Shown here: in pieces, positions 29,585 to 38,848 of the stretch
How positions within the stretch are numbered: the stretch's first letter is position 1
Layout: each line of letters starts with the position of its first letter
Assembly: GCA_022428005.1 (NCBI GenBank)
Contig: JAKMDI010000014.1
Location: forward strand, 62,001 to 126,000
DNA length: 64,000 bases
Direction: 5' to 3'
Origin: Flavobacteriaceae bacterium
GTDB taxonomy: Bacteria; Bacteroidota; Bacteroidia; Flavobacteriales; Flavobacteriaceae
The notes under the pieces: model-generated
Database searches by the model: none
The model's input: only the letters and a program-made list of their open reading frames with translations
What the model was told of the DNA's origin: nothing
Program-made: the position numbers and the translations under genes

Positions 29585-31264
29585 TTATTTAATTAAATGC
29601 TTTAGGGTTAAAACCTGTCCTTTTTTTAACAACAGCGATTCAAGGTCAGAATAGTTGACCTCCTGAACTGCCTGTTCATTGTCTATGGCCAAACAAGCGG
29701 CTGAGGCTGCTGACTGCCCTAAAATCATAAATACTGGCTCCATCCTTATGGAACCAAAAGCGATGTGACTGCTCGAAACACAAACGGGAACCAACAGGTT
29801 GCTACATTGATTTTCCTTTGGCACCAAAGATCCATAAGAAATGGAATATGGGGCTGGGGGTTTTACACCAATATCACCCTCGTTTTGAACAAATCCTTCG
29901 GGCGTAATATAGCGCTGAACATTATGCGAGTCCATCGCATAGGATCCCATCCCTACAGGTTGAGGGACTTCTCTTTTCAGGAGAACATCTTGTTCGGTAG
30001 TGACATAATTTCCAATCATCCTGCGTGCCTCTCGAACATAAATTTGATGCGGCCAATTTTCTGAATCAACGAATTCGTCCTTTGCTAACCCCCATTGGGA
30101 AAGCCGCTCTCTGATGTCTGCTGGTACCCGAGGGTCATTGGCCACAAACCACAATAATCCCATCTGGTAATTTTTATGTTCTTCTATAATTTCTTTTCTC
30201 CTGTCATAACTTGCGTCTGGGTAGTCATAGTTCATCCCAATATTGTCAGAGCTAAAAGGGCCATGGTTGTTGGTATCTGTTTTAGCGTTGGGTAGAGGAT
30301 CAAATTTTGTGAAAAAATCTTTCCTGCCCGTTTGCAAAGAACGCAGTAAGAGTTCGTATTGCGCTGCATCGTAATTTTTAGGTTTTGGAAAAGGCAATCG
30401 GTTTGCATCATTACGGGTCATACAAAGTCTAAAGCAATAGGCTTGAATTTTGTTGTCCCCTTGACCGAATTCACCCGGAGGAATGGGTGAAATTCTGGGC
30501 AAAAGCCCACTGGATGGATCTCCAGGAATCTTGTATGGGGAGATATTTTCCCAAAACCAATGCTGGTGATGTAAGACCCCAGTTTGAACACCATTCCATT
30601 TTTCACCATAGGTGTCGGAACTTTCGCGACCTACGTGATAGGCTACCCCAGCACTGGCCATCAAATCTCCCTCATAGGTGGTGTCAATAAACATTTTTCC
30701 CTTAAACGTTTTTCCAGATAGGGTCGTCATTGAGATTATTTTGTTGTCTTTTTTCACCACGCCATTGTCCCGATTGAGCCACTCCTCCTTGTACACCTTA
30801 ATTCTGTTTTCGATTATATAGTCTTCGAAAATTTTTTCAGCTACGTGGGGTTCAAAAATCCACATGGTTCGTTTGGATCCGTCAATGGCGCGGGTACCTT
30901 GTCCCCTCCCGCCATATTCGTCTTTTTTTTGCCAAACCCAAGCATCTTCATTAGCATAGTGCTTCCATACGCGATGATAAAAATCTCTTGAAAGACCTCC
31001 AATAGCCTCTTTTTTACCCGTATCTGTCCATCCTAAGCCGCCTGCAGTAAGCCCTCCCAAATATTTGTCGGGGGTAACTAAAATTACAGATTTCCCGGAT
31101 TGCGCAACTTCCACCGCTGCGATTACTCCTGCAGATGTCCCTCCGTAAACGATTACATCGGCCTGGTATGAATTTGTTTCGGGGGCACTGGGCGCACATC
31201 CCAAAAAAATTAAAGTCAATAATTGAACTTTTATGTAGATATTGTATTTCAAAACAAACGACAT
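29585..31264 (-). CDS. FAD-dependent oxidoreductase, lipoprotein (FAD_oxidored family)
   Basis: The 559-residue product has a lipoprotein signal (LLTLIFLGC) followed directly by a Rossmann motif, VIVYGGTSAGVIAAVEVAQSG (read as VIVYGGTSAGV then IAAVEV). GGLTAGGLGWTD near 75-87 and FIDTTYEGDLMASAGV near 200-215 are characteristic of the PF12831-type family, sometimes misnamed xanthan lyase in databases. Members cluster with polysaccharide-degradation genes in Bacteroidota, and their reactions are mostly unknown. It should be exported and membrane-anchored, so FAD must be acquired outside the cytoplasm or exported with it. It leads the unit with the acetylesterase and is divergent from the GH106 gene. 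Confidence 0.85.
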   Translation of the reverse strand: MSFVLKYNIYIKVQLLTLIFLGCAPSAPETNSYQADVIVYGGTSAGVIAAVEVAQSGKSVILVTPDKYLGGLTAGGLGWTDTGKKEAIGGLSRDFYHRVWKHYANEDAWVWQKKDEYGGRGQGTRAIDGSKRTMWIFEPHVAEKIFEDYIIENRIKVYKEEWLNRDNGVVKKDNKIISMTTLSGKTFKGKMFIDTTYEGDLMASAGVAYHVGRESSDTYGEKWNGVQTGVLHHQHWFWENISPYKIPGDPSSGLLPRISPIPPGEFGQGDNKIQAYCFRLCMTRNDANRLPFPKPKNYDAAQYELLLRSLQTGRKDFFTKFDPLPNAKTDTNNHGPFSSDNIGMNYDYPDASYDRRKEIIEEHKNYQMGLLWFVANDPRVPADIRERLSQWGLAKDEFVDSENWPHQIYVREARRMIGNYVTTEQDVLLKREVPQPVGMGSYAMDSHNVQRYITPEGFVQNEGDIGVKPPAPYSISYGSLVPKENQCSNLLVPVCVSSSHIAFGSIRMEPVFMILGQSAASAACLAIDNEQAVQEVNYSDLESLLLKKGQVLTLKHLIK

Positions 31265-31350
31265 TTTTTAAATTGAATAAATATAACTTTTCAATATAAT
31301 GAATCTTAATTTAATTTTTAATTGGGATCAAAAAATGACACTATATCACC

Positions 31351-34155
31351 ATGCATAGAAATAAGATCATCATACTTTTATTAAGCATTTTAGTTTATGT
31401 AGAAACACTTCATGCACAAACGTCAGATGCTTTCTGGCCAGAAATAAGTAAAGAAGCAAAAACATGGACCCGTTGGTGGTGGATGGGCAGTGCTGTAAAT
31501 AAAAAAAATATAACCCAATCTTTGATTGCTTTTGAGAAAGCAGGTTTGGGAGGTGTCGAAATTGAACCCATCTATGGGGTAAAAGGACATGAGAAGGAAT
31601 TTATAAATTATTTGAGTCCCGAATGGTTGGCAATGCTGGAACACACTCTTAGTGTGGCAGACAGCCTTGATATGGGAGTTGATTTTACTTTGGGGACAGG
31701 ATGGCCTTGGGGCGGCGCAACTGTAAGCACATCCCAGGCTGCTAAAAGGCTATTGGTAAGAAAAATACAATTAAAAAAAGGCAGGGCCTTTTCTGATGTC
31801 ATTTCCCCGTATACCACTGGCCAACTTGTAATACCTTCCGCACGAGATATCCGAAAGATAGATTCCGGAACGGATGTACCCAAGCTCATTGGCGTTTTTG
31901 CTTTTAATATCAAGAATGATTTAATCGAATTAACCTCACTGATAAAGGAAGGTCAATTGGATTGGAAAGCTGAAAATGATGATTTCTCTTTGTACTTTGT
32001 TTTTGAGGACCTGACCGGACAAAAAGTGAAAAGAGCAGCCCCAGGAGGAGCTGGATGGGTTTTGGACCATTTCTCACCCATTGCGCTAAATAATTATCTA
32101 AATCATTTTGGCCAAGCTTTTGAAAGTATAAATGGAAAAGTACGATCGGTTTTCAACGACAGTTATGAGGTGTACAAAGCGGACTATACCCCTGATTTTT
32201 TTGATATTTTTAAGAAACAAAGAGGCTATGACCTCCTCCCCTACATCAATCTGCTTTTGGATGAGAAAGATCTTGAGGTAAGCAATCGCATAAGAAGTGA
32301 TTACAGAGAGACGCTATCAGATATTTTGGTTGAAAAATTCAATCCGGAATGGAACCAATGGGCAAACAAATTTGACGTAAAAACTAAATACCAGGCCCAT
32401 GGGTCTCCGGGTAATCTCATTGATTTATACGCAGCCGCTGATATTCCCGAATGTGAAACCTTTGGATCTATGCCCTATGATATAGCAGGTTTTAGACGCA
32501 TAGAGGGGAATGGGAGCTCTCCAGCTTACCCCAATAGAAATTTTAGGGCAGGAGATGCTGATCCGGCCATGATTAAGTTTTCCTCCTCTGCAGCTCATTT
32601 AACCGGTAAACCATTGGTTTCTGCAGAAACCTTTACTTGGTTGAGGGAACACTTCAGGGCAGCACTGTCTCAATGTAAACCCGAGGTAGAGGATTTATTC
32701 ATCAATGGCATTAATCACGTGTTTCTCCATGGATCCACTTATTCTCCTGTATCGGCGCCTTGGCCTGGATGGAAATTCTATGCCTCAGTAAATTTTAATC
32801 CAACCAATCCGATTTGGGAGGATGCCCCTTCCCTTTTTGAATACATCAGCAGAACACAGTCGGTTTTACAATCAGGAAATCCTGATAATGATGTGCTGGT
32901 TTATTGGCCAGTACACGATAGCTGGACAAAATTTAATGGGGGAAAAACGCTGGTGCAATTCGCCATTCACCGACTGGAGACTTGGTTGTCTGGGACCCCT
33001 TTTTATGAAACCGCACATTACTTATTAAAAGAGGGCTACGGTTTTGATTATATCTCTGATCGACTTCTGGAAAAAATAAATGTAGAAAATGGAGTCATTA
33101 AACTCCCTGGTGGTAATTACCGATCTATTGTTGTCCCCGCATCGACCTATATGCCACTTAAAACGATTAAAAAACTGGTTGCGCTGAGAGAATTAGGTGC
33201 TTCCGTTGTTTTTTTAGGAGTTCCCAAAAGTGTTCCAGGCTTTTATGATTTTAAAATAAGAGAAAAAGAATTGTCTGCTTTTGTTGAAAACAAAATCAAC
33301 AAGGTCTACGATTTGAAAGAAATGGAAATCGCACTAAAAAAGTCAGGGGCAATCAAGGAAAATTTAGTGAAAACAGGACTCAAATATATCCGCAAGGAAG
33401 ACAGGGGAGAAAAAATCTACTATGTTGTAAATCACAGTCCCAATACCATAGAAGGTTTTCTGCCCATAGGGGTTTCAACCCCTGAGGTATTGATCATGAA
33501 TCCTTTGGACGGGAGAGTCGGAAAAGCCATTACCCAGCAAGCTGAGGATCATACCCAAGTAAAATTATCTTTACCCTCAGGCGGCAGTCTGATTTTGAAA
33601 ACTTTTAAAAGGCTTAATGCACCACGTTGGCAATACCTTCGCGCTGCCGAAAAAGAATATAAGATCAGTGGTATTTGGGATTTTGAATTACTCAAGGGAG
33701 GCCCCGATACAGACTATTCCAAAAAAGTAAAAAAATTGGGCTCCTGGACCGACTGGAGTGAACAAACAGAATGTTTTTCGGGTACTGCAGCCTACAAGAT
33801 TAAGTTCGAAAGACCTTCCAATCACCAAGGGCCTTGGCTTTTGAATCTTGGTGATCTCAGAGAAAGTGCCAAAGTGTGGTTGAACAATAAGTACGTAGGA
33901 ACCGTATGGGCGAATCCCTACAACATTGTACTAAAGGAATTGAAAAAAGGAAAAAACACCCTGCGTCTTGAGGTTACCAATTTGGGATCCAATCGCATCA
34001 AAGCAAAAGAAGCCAGGGGAGAAGAATGGAAAAATTTCTATGAAATAAATATGGTGAGTTTAGACTATCAACCTTTTGATGCCTCCCGACTTGACGTCCT
34101 TAAATCAGGCCTTTTAGAAGACCCTATCCTAATCCCCCTAGAAAATTCTCCTTAA
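31351..34155 (+). CDS. Secreted GH106 alpha-L-rhamnosidase
   Basis: The 934-residue product has a signal peptide ending near HAQ. The N-terminal block TWTRWWWMGSAVNKKNI, then GVEIEPIYGVKG and DFTLGTGWPWGGATV, are hallmarks of GH106. FNDSYEVYKADYTPDFF near 268-284 and SAETFTWLREHF near 424-435 contain conserved acidic residues that are candidates for the catalytic pair. A C-terminal beta-sandwich carries FSGTAAYKIKF and DLRESAKVWLNNKYVGT. Family members release L-rhamnose from pectic, arabinogalactan or ulvan-type glycans. It starts a plus-strand unit with a sulfatase (36-base gap) and rhamnose mutarotase. Confidence 0.9.
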   Translation: MHRNKIIILLLSILVYVETLHAQTSDAFWPEISKEAKTWTRWWWMGSAVNKKNITQSLIAFEKAGLGGVEIEPIYGVKGHEKEFINYLSPEWLAMLEHTLSVADSLDMGVDFTLGTGWPWGGATVSTSQAAKRLLVRKIQLKKGRAFSDVISPYTTGQLVIPSARDIRKIDSGTDVPKLIGVFAFNIKNDLIELTSLIKEGQLDWKAENDDFSLYFVFEDLTGQKVKRAAPGGAGWVLDHFSPIALNNYLNHFGQAFESINGKVRSVFNDSYEVYKADYTPDFFDIFKKQRGYDLLPYINLLLDEKDLEVSNRIRSDYRETLSDILVEKFNPEWNQWANKFDVKTKYQAHGSPGNLIDLYAAADIPECETFGSMPYDIAGFRRIEGNGSSPAYPNRNFRAGDADPAMIKFSSSAAHLTGKPLVSAETFTWLREHFRAALSQCKPEVEDLFINGINHVFLHGSTYSPVSAPWPGWKFYASVNFNPTNPIWEDAPSLFEYISRTQSVLQSGNPDNDVLVYWPVHDSWTKFNGGKTLVQFAIHRLETWLSGTPFYETAHYLLKEGYGFDYISDRLLEKINVENGVIKLPGGNYRSIVVPASTYMPLKTIKKLVALRELGASVVFLGVPKSVPGFYDFKIREKELSAFVENKINKVYDLKEMEIALKKSGAIKENLVKTGLKYIRKEDRGEKIYYVVNHSPNTIEGFLPIGVSTPEVLIMNPLDGRVGKAITQQAEDHTQVKLSLPSGGSLILKTFKRLNAPRWQYLRAAEKEYKISGIWDFELLKGGPDTDYSKKVKKLGSWTDWSEQTECFSGTAAYKIKFERPSNHQGPWLLNLGDLRESAKVWLNNKYVGTVWANPYNIVLKELKKGKNTLRLEVTNLGSNRIKAKEARGEEWKNFYEINMVSLDYQPFDASRLDVLKSGLLEDPILIPLENSP

Positions 34156-34191
34156 AAAATTATTTCTATATTAAAGAAATAAATCATAAAC

Positions 34192-35628
34192 ATGAAATTA
34201 TTCTTCCCGCTGCTTTTATTAACCATTACAACTTTATTGTCCTGTCAAGAAAAAGTAATTCAAAAAGAAGTAAAGAAAAAACCCAATATCATATTTATTA
34301 TTTCCGATGATCAATCTTGGGGGGACTACAGTTTTATGGGACATCCCCATATTCAGACCCCCAATATTGATGCTTTGGCAAAAGAGTCTGCAACCTACAC
34401 CCGTGGGTATGTAAGCAGCCCACTTTGTGGCCCCTCTTTGGCAACAATTATCAGCGGAAAATACGCTTTTCAACACGGGCAAACAGGAAATGATGGAGGA
34501 GACTCAGGAAAAGGACCCACACTGTGGAATGATAAGGACGATGAAGAACTCAGAGCAAAACAATTCAAATTGTCAAAAAAACAAGGACTCAACTACCTCT
34601 ACAGCGAACAGAGGAATGAGCTTTTTGATGTTGTTAAAGAAAAGTTTTACCAAAATAAGCTTTTAACGGATTACCTTTCTGAGGCAGGTTATCGCTCCTT
34701 TCAATCGGGAAAATGGTGGCTGGGATCTTGGAAAGAGGGCAAGTTCGATGCCGGTATGACCCATGGTGATTACAAGAGAAAAGGGAGACACGGAGATGAG
34801 GGTTTAAAAATTGGTCGAGAAGGACTGGAACCCATCTATAATTTTATAGAAGAATCACAAAAAGACGATACACCCTTTTTTGTTTGGTACGCTCCTTTTC
34901 TGCCCCACACCCCTCACAACCCACCACAAGAACTCTTGGACAAATACTTAAAAGTAGCGCCCAGCAAAAGCGTAGCAGAGTATTGGGCCATGTGTGAATG
35001 GTTTGACCAAACCGTCGGCGCACTGATGCTTCACTTAAAAGAAAAATCAATTGATGACAATACATTAATTGTCTATACAACAGATAATGGATGGATTCAA
35101 TCTGAGAAACATCACGTCTATGCTCCTCGATCAAAAAGAGCGCCCCATGAAGGAGGGGTGAGAACACCCATCATGTTCCGGTTCCCAGGAACAATTGAAC
35201 CTGAGATGGACGAAGACAACTTGGTCAGTAATATTGACTTGGTGCCAACTGTTTTGGAATTTCTCGATGTGAATGCCGATGATTTGCCAGGCATAAACGC
35301 GCTTGATAAAGAAAAATCAAAAGCCAGAGAGGCGCTTTTTATCGAATGTTACAATCATGATATTTTAGATGTGAAAAAGCCTGCAGAAACAGTTTTGTAT
35401 AAGGTTGCAATCAACAACAGATGGAAACTGATGGTTCCCAACCCAAAAATGGTCATTCGAGAATACGAAAAAACTGAAGAACAATACATGGGTTATTATT
35501 CCAATAAAGTACAGCTGTTTGACTTAAAAAATGACCCTGGGGAAATGGTCAATTTGGCGGAAAAATACCCGGAAGTTGTCGCCCAAATGAGTCAACAGAT
35601 TGACCAATGGTGGCAACCAACTGAATAA
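34192..35628 (+). CDS. Sulfatase lipoprotein with non-canonical signature (C-G-P-S-L)
   Basis: The 478-residue S1-type sulfatase fold has a lipoprotein signal (TITTLLSC, Cys18). Metal-site motifs are IIFIISDDQSWGDY near 33-46 and YTTDNGW near 290, with HEGGVRTPIMFRFPG near 316-330. The maturation signature normally reads C-x-P-S-R, but here it is Cys79-Gly-Pro-Ser-Leu83 (TGTGGCCCCTCTTTG at 34426-34440). The arginine guides formylglycine formation and lies in the active site in characterised members, so activity or mechanism may differ. The neighbours suggest desulfation of a rhamnose-containing glycan. It lies between the GH106 and rhaM genes in one unit. Confidence 0.85.
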   Translation: MKLFFPLLLLTITTLLSCQEKVIQKEVKKKPNIIFIISDDQSWGDYSFMGHPHIQTPNIDALAKESATYTRGYVSSPLCGPSLATIISGKYAFQHGQTGNDGGDSGKGPTLWNDKDDEELRAKQFKLSKKQGLNYLYSEQRNELFDVVKEKFYQNKLLTDYLSEAGYRSFQSGKWWLGSWKEGKFDAGMTHGDYKRKGRHGDEGLKIGREGLEPIYNFIEESQKDDTPFFVWYAPFLPHTPHNPPQELLDKYLKVAPSKSVAEYWAMCEWFDQTVGALMLHLKEKSIDDNTLIVYTTDNGWIQSEKHHVYAPRSKRAPHEGGVRTPIMFRFPGTIEPEMDEDNLVSNIDLVPTVLEFLDVNADDLPGINALDKEKSKAREALFIECYNHDILDVKKPAETVLYKVAINNRWKLMVPNPKMVIREYEKTEEQYMGYYSNKVQLFDLKNDPGEMVNLAEKYPEVVAQMSQQIDQWWQPTE

Positions 35629-35650
35629 TTGTTAAACCAAAAAAAACGTT

Positions 35651-35959
35651 TTGAATCAACTCGCTTTTAAAATGTATTTGAAACCCGATGCGTTAGAGGA
35701 ATACAAAAAAAGACATCGTGAGATATGGCCCGAACTAAAAGCACTACTTGAAACTTCAGGGATCGTTAATTACCATATTTTCCATGATCCTGAAACCAAC
35801 TGTCTTTTTGCTTACCAAGAAACGCAGGGCATAGATTCCCAATCATTGGGAAAAAACCCAATCGTTCAAAAATGGTGGGAATATATGCACGATCTTATGG
35901 AAACACATTCCAATAACGCTCCTCGTCAAACAGATTTACAAAAGGTTTTCACCCTTTAA
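35651..35959 (+). CDS. rhaM: L-rhamnose mutarotase
   Basis: The 102-residue product matches RhaM/RhaU (about 104), which interconverts alpha and beta anomers of L-rhamnose to feed the isomerase. The segment KPDALEEYKKRHREIWPEL with the catalytic-site His is at about 11-29, followed by GIVNYHIFHDPETNCLFAY and WWEYMHDLME. The start is TTG at 35651. The only nearby ATG would remove the first beta strand, and a stop lies just upstream, so TTG is the likely start. It follows the sulfatase gene after 22 bases. Confidence 0.92.
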   Translation: MNQLAFKMYLKPDALEEYKKRHREIWPELKALLETSGIVNYHIFHDPETNCLFAYQETQGIDSQSLGKNPIVQKWWEYMHDLMETHSNNAPRQTDLQKVFTL

Positions 35960-36001
35960 CTGGTTTTCTTGGTCTATCCTTTTTCCAATACTCCTTTAAA
36001 A

Positions 36002-38740
36002 TCAATTGGCGACGAAAGAGAAATCATATTTTCCAGATCCCAAAAGGAGTGAAGTTTTTTGTTTTTGTTCCTGGCGCTCCAGTATTTTTGAAGCCAGTTT
36101 TGGGTCATCCAATACCCAACTTCCTCCATCAATTTTGTTGAGAATCACATCTGAGGATGTGTTGGCTGGAATATCAATGGTCAGGTGTATATTTCCATTT
36201 TTTCTACTCCACTGCACCGCTATTTCTCCATAATAGGAGTCAAAACGACCGTCGATATTATCAAAATTTTCATCGAAAATGGGTTCAATGGTATATCGTT
36301 TAAACCCAGGAAAATCCTCGTCAATTTTTAATCCCATCAAATTGTTATAGATCCATTCTCCAATGGCACCGTAGGCGTAATGGTTGAATGAATTCATGCT
36401 GGGGTATTGAAAATCTCCATTGGGTTTGATCCCATTCCAGCGTTCCCATATGGTAGTAGCTCCTTTGGTCACAGGATATAACCAGGAGGGGTATTCTTTT
36501 CTAAGAAGTAAGTTGATGGCTTCATCAATTTTTCCGTTGTCAGATAATACATGACATAAAAATGGCGTTCCCAAAAAGCCTGTGGTCAAGTGACCATAGT
36601 CATTGATATTGTCCACCAAACGGTCTACCGCTTTTTTAACATTTTCTGCAGAGAGAAGATTGAACTCCAGCGCCAAAACATAGGCGGTTTGTGAATCAGA
36701 AACCAACATTCCGTTATTGGTCACAAATTCATCATTGAATGCTTTTACGAGTTTCTCATGAAGTGCAGTGTATTTTTTAACATCAGCCTCCCGACCCAAG
36801 ACTTTTGCAGATTTTATTAAGATCTGTGTTGAGTAACAATAGAAAGCCTGAGCAATCAATTTTTTGCTGGTAACGGCCGACCTTCCTGAATTGTCATCAT
36901 CTCTGGAAAAGAACAACCAGTCGCCCCAGTGATCTTCTTTCATGTATAGGTTATTTTTTGAGTTCTTGGTCATAAAATCCACCCATTTGACCATACTTAC
37001 ATATTGCCGATCCAAGGTTTTTTCATCCCCATAAATTAAATACGAATGCCAAGGAATGATGGTAGCAGCGTCTGCCCATCCTGTTCTCCCAAAACTACCT
37101 TTTAAGCTTTCTGAACTATTTTGTCCCAGATAATTGTTGTGTGGAACAACTCCAGGAACAGCACCATCGGGTCTTTGGTCGTAGGACAAATCTATCAACC
37201 ATTTATCAAAAAAGTTTTTGACGTCCATGTTGAATCCAGCCGTATTAAAAAAGGCCTGGGCATCTCCTGTCCAACCCAATCTTTCGTCTCTTTGAGGGCA
37301 ATCGGTGGGTACATCTAAAAAATTACCCCTTTGCCCCCATTGAATGTTATGTTGTAATTGATTAATCAATTCATTGGAAGTGGTCATAGAACCCGTGAAG
37401 TCCATGTCTGAATAAAGGGCAACCGCCTTATAGTCATTCAGGTCTATTTGCTCCACACCTTCAATTTTTATGTATCTAAATCCTTGGAAGGTAAAGGTGG
37501 GATGGTATACTTGATCTGCTTTACCATTTATTATAAAAGTATTTTTTTGCTTTGCTTTTCTGAGGTTGGTGATGTAAAACTCTCCTTCTTTATCAAGTAC
37601 TTCCGCGTGGTATAGGGTGACCTCAGCTCCTTTTGGAAGATTTGATTTAAATTCTATCCAACCGACAAGGTTTTGTCCAAAGTCGATAACCTTGTCTCCA
37701 GAAGGGGTAATGATTAACTGCTTTGCGGACAATACTTCACGTTTCTTGATCATTTCATTTCGAGTGTAATCGAGCTTGCCTGGGTAAGGGGTTACTGACT
37801 GGGCTTTTTTGAAATCCATTGTATTGACGGCAGGTGATGACCAATTGGGATCACTTAAATTAAAGTCTGCTGTTTCCCCATTATAAATGGAGGAGCTAAG
37901 AATAGATCCGTAGTGGTAATTCCACTGATCATCATTGACGATGCTTTCCTTAGAACCATCTTCATAGGTAACTACCAGTTCTGTTATAAAAGAGGTTTCG
38001 TCTCCATAGTCTGTTTTACGTTTTCCGTTGTTGGGTCTAAAATTTCTGAACCATCCATCACCAAGAATTACCCCCAACCTGTTTTTTCCGGTCGAGAGCA
38101 TGTTCCGAACATCATACGCTTGGTACTGAATTCTGTTACTGTAAGAAGTCCACCCTGGAGTAAGATAGGAGTCTCCTACTCTTTTGCCATTCAACTGCGC
38201 CTCATAAACACCTCTGGAGGTGATGTATAGGCGGGCTGAAGTAATTTGCTTTTGTAGGTTAAAATCGTTCGTGAAGTAGGGACTTTTAGCATTCCTTTTA
38301 TCTTGATCGTTTACACCAATCCAATCCGAATTCCAGTTCCCATCCTCCATCAATCCTGTTGTCCAATGCCTGATTTTACTCTGTCGGGCACGCGCCGAGT
38401 GATTGGTCCAAACCTTTACAGTCCAAAAATACTGGGTATCATATTCAAGTTCTTTTCCTTGGTATTTGACATATACTGACTCGGAAGAATTGATTTTTCC
38501 AGAATCCCAAACCAAACTTTTTTTAGAAAAAATCTTGTCGGTCGCAACAAAAACTTGGTAATGGGTTTGGTTCAGGTTGTATTCGTCCGATTTCAGAATC
38601 CAAGAAAAGTCAGGATTTTGGTTGTCCAAACCGCTGGGTGTAGTGCGTTTGTCCACTTCCAATTGCGTAACAGTAACTTTCTGGGCATTGATCGAAATAA
38701 ATGTCATAAAAGCAATGACAAAATTGATGGCACGTAGCAT
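36002..38740 (-). CDS. Secreted GH78 alpha-L-rhamnosidase
   Basis: The 912-residue product has a signal peptide (VIAFMTFISINAQ). Domains in order are an N-terminal Fn3-like region, the rhamnosidase N domain (YEAQLNGKRVGDSYLTPGWT, ILGDGWF), a concanavalin-like domain and the (alpha/alpha)6 catalytic barrel. The GH78 signature DCPQRDERLGWTGDAQ is near residues 478-493 with the proposed general acid Glu at about 485. TTIWERWNG near 762-770 carries the proposed base Glu. It removes terminal alpha-L-rhamnose. It lies 108 bases downstream of the kinase gene and may belong to the rhaEW-rhaI-kinase unit. Confidence 0.94.
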   Translation of the reverse strand: MLRAINFVIAFMTFISINAQKVTVTQLEVDKRTTPSGLDNQNPDFSWILKSDEYNLNQTHYQVFVATDKIFSKKSLVWDSGKINSSESVYVKYQGKELEYDTQYFWTVKVWTNHSARARQSKIRHWTTGLMEDGNWNSDWIGVNDQDKRNAKSPYFTNDFNLQKQITSARLYITSRGVYEAQLNGKRVGDSYLTPGWTSYSNRIQYQAYDVRNMLSTGKNRLGVILGDGWFRNFRPNNGKRKTDYGDETSFITELVVTYEDGSKESIVNDDQWNYHYGSILSSSIYNGETADFNLSDPNWSSPAVNTMDFKKAQSVTPYPGKLDYTRNEMIKKREVLSAKQLIITPSGDKVIDFGQNLVGWIEFKSNLPKGAEVTLYHAEVLDKEGEFYITNLRKAKQKNTFIINGKADQVYHPTFTFQGFRYIKIEGVEQIDLNDYKAVALYSDMDFTGSMTTSNELINQLQHNIQWGQRGNFLDVPTDCPQRDERLGWTGDAQAFFNTAGFNMDVKNFFDKWLIDLSYDQRPDGAVPGVVPHNNYLGQNSSESLKGSFGRTGWADAATIIPWHSYLIYGDEKTLDRQYVSMVKWVDFMTKNSKNNLYMKEDHWGDWLFFSRDDDNSGRSAVTSKKLIAQAFYCYSTQILIKSAKVLGREADVKKYTALHEKLVKAFNDEFVTNNGMLVSDSQTAYVLALEFNLLSAENVKKAVDRLVDNINDYGHLTTGFLGTPFLCHVLSDNGKIDEAINLLLRKEYPSWLYPVTKGATTIWERWNGIKPNGDFQYPSMNSFNHYAYGAIGEWIYNNLMGLKIDEDFPGFKRYTIEPIFDENFDNIDGRFDSYYGEIAVQWSRKNGNIHLTIDIPANTSSDVILNKIDGGSWVLDDPKLASKILERQEQKQKTSLLLGSGKYDFSFVAN

Positions 38741-38848
38741 ATGATATTTAGTTAATTATTTTAATTGTTTTAATTTGATTTTAATTCAAGATAGTAAATT
38801 AAATTATTTTTTATTCCACTTGGACTTTCTAAAGGATACACCTTTCAG

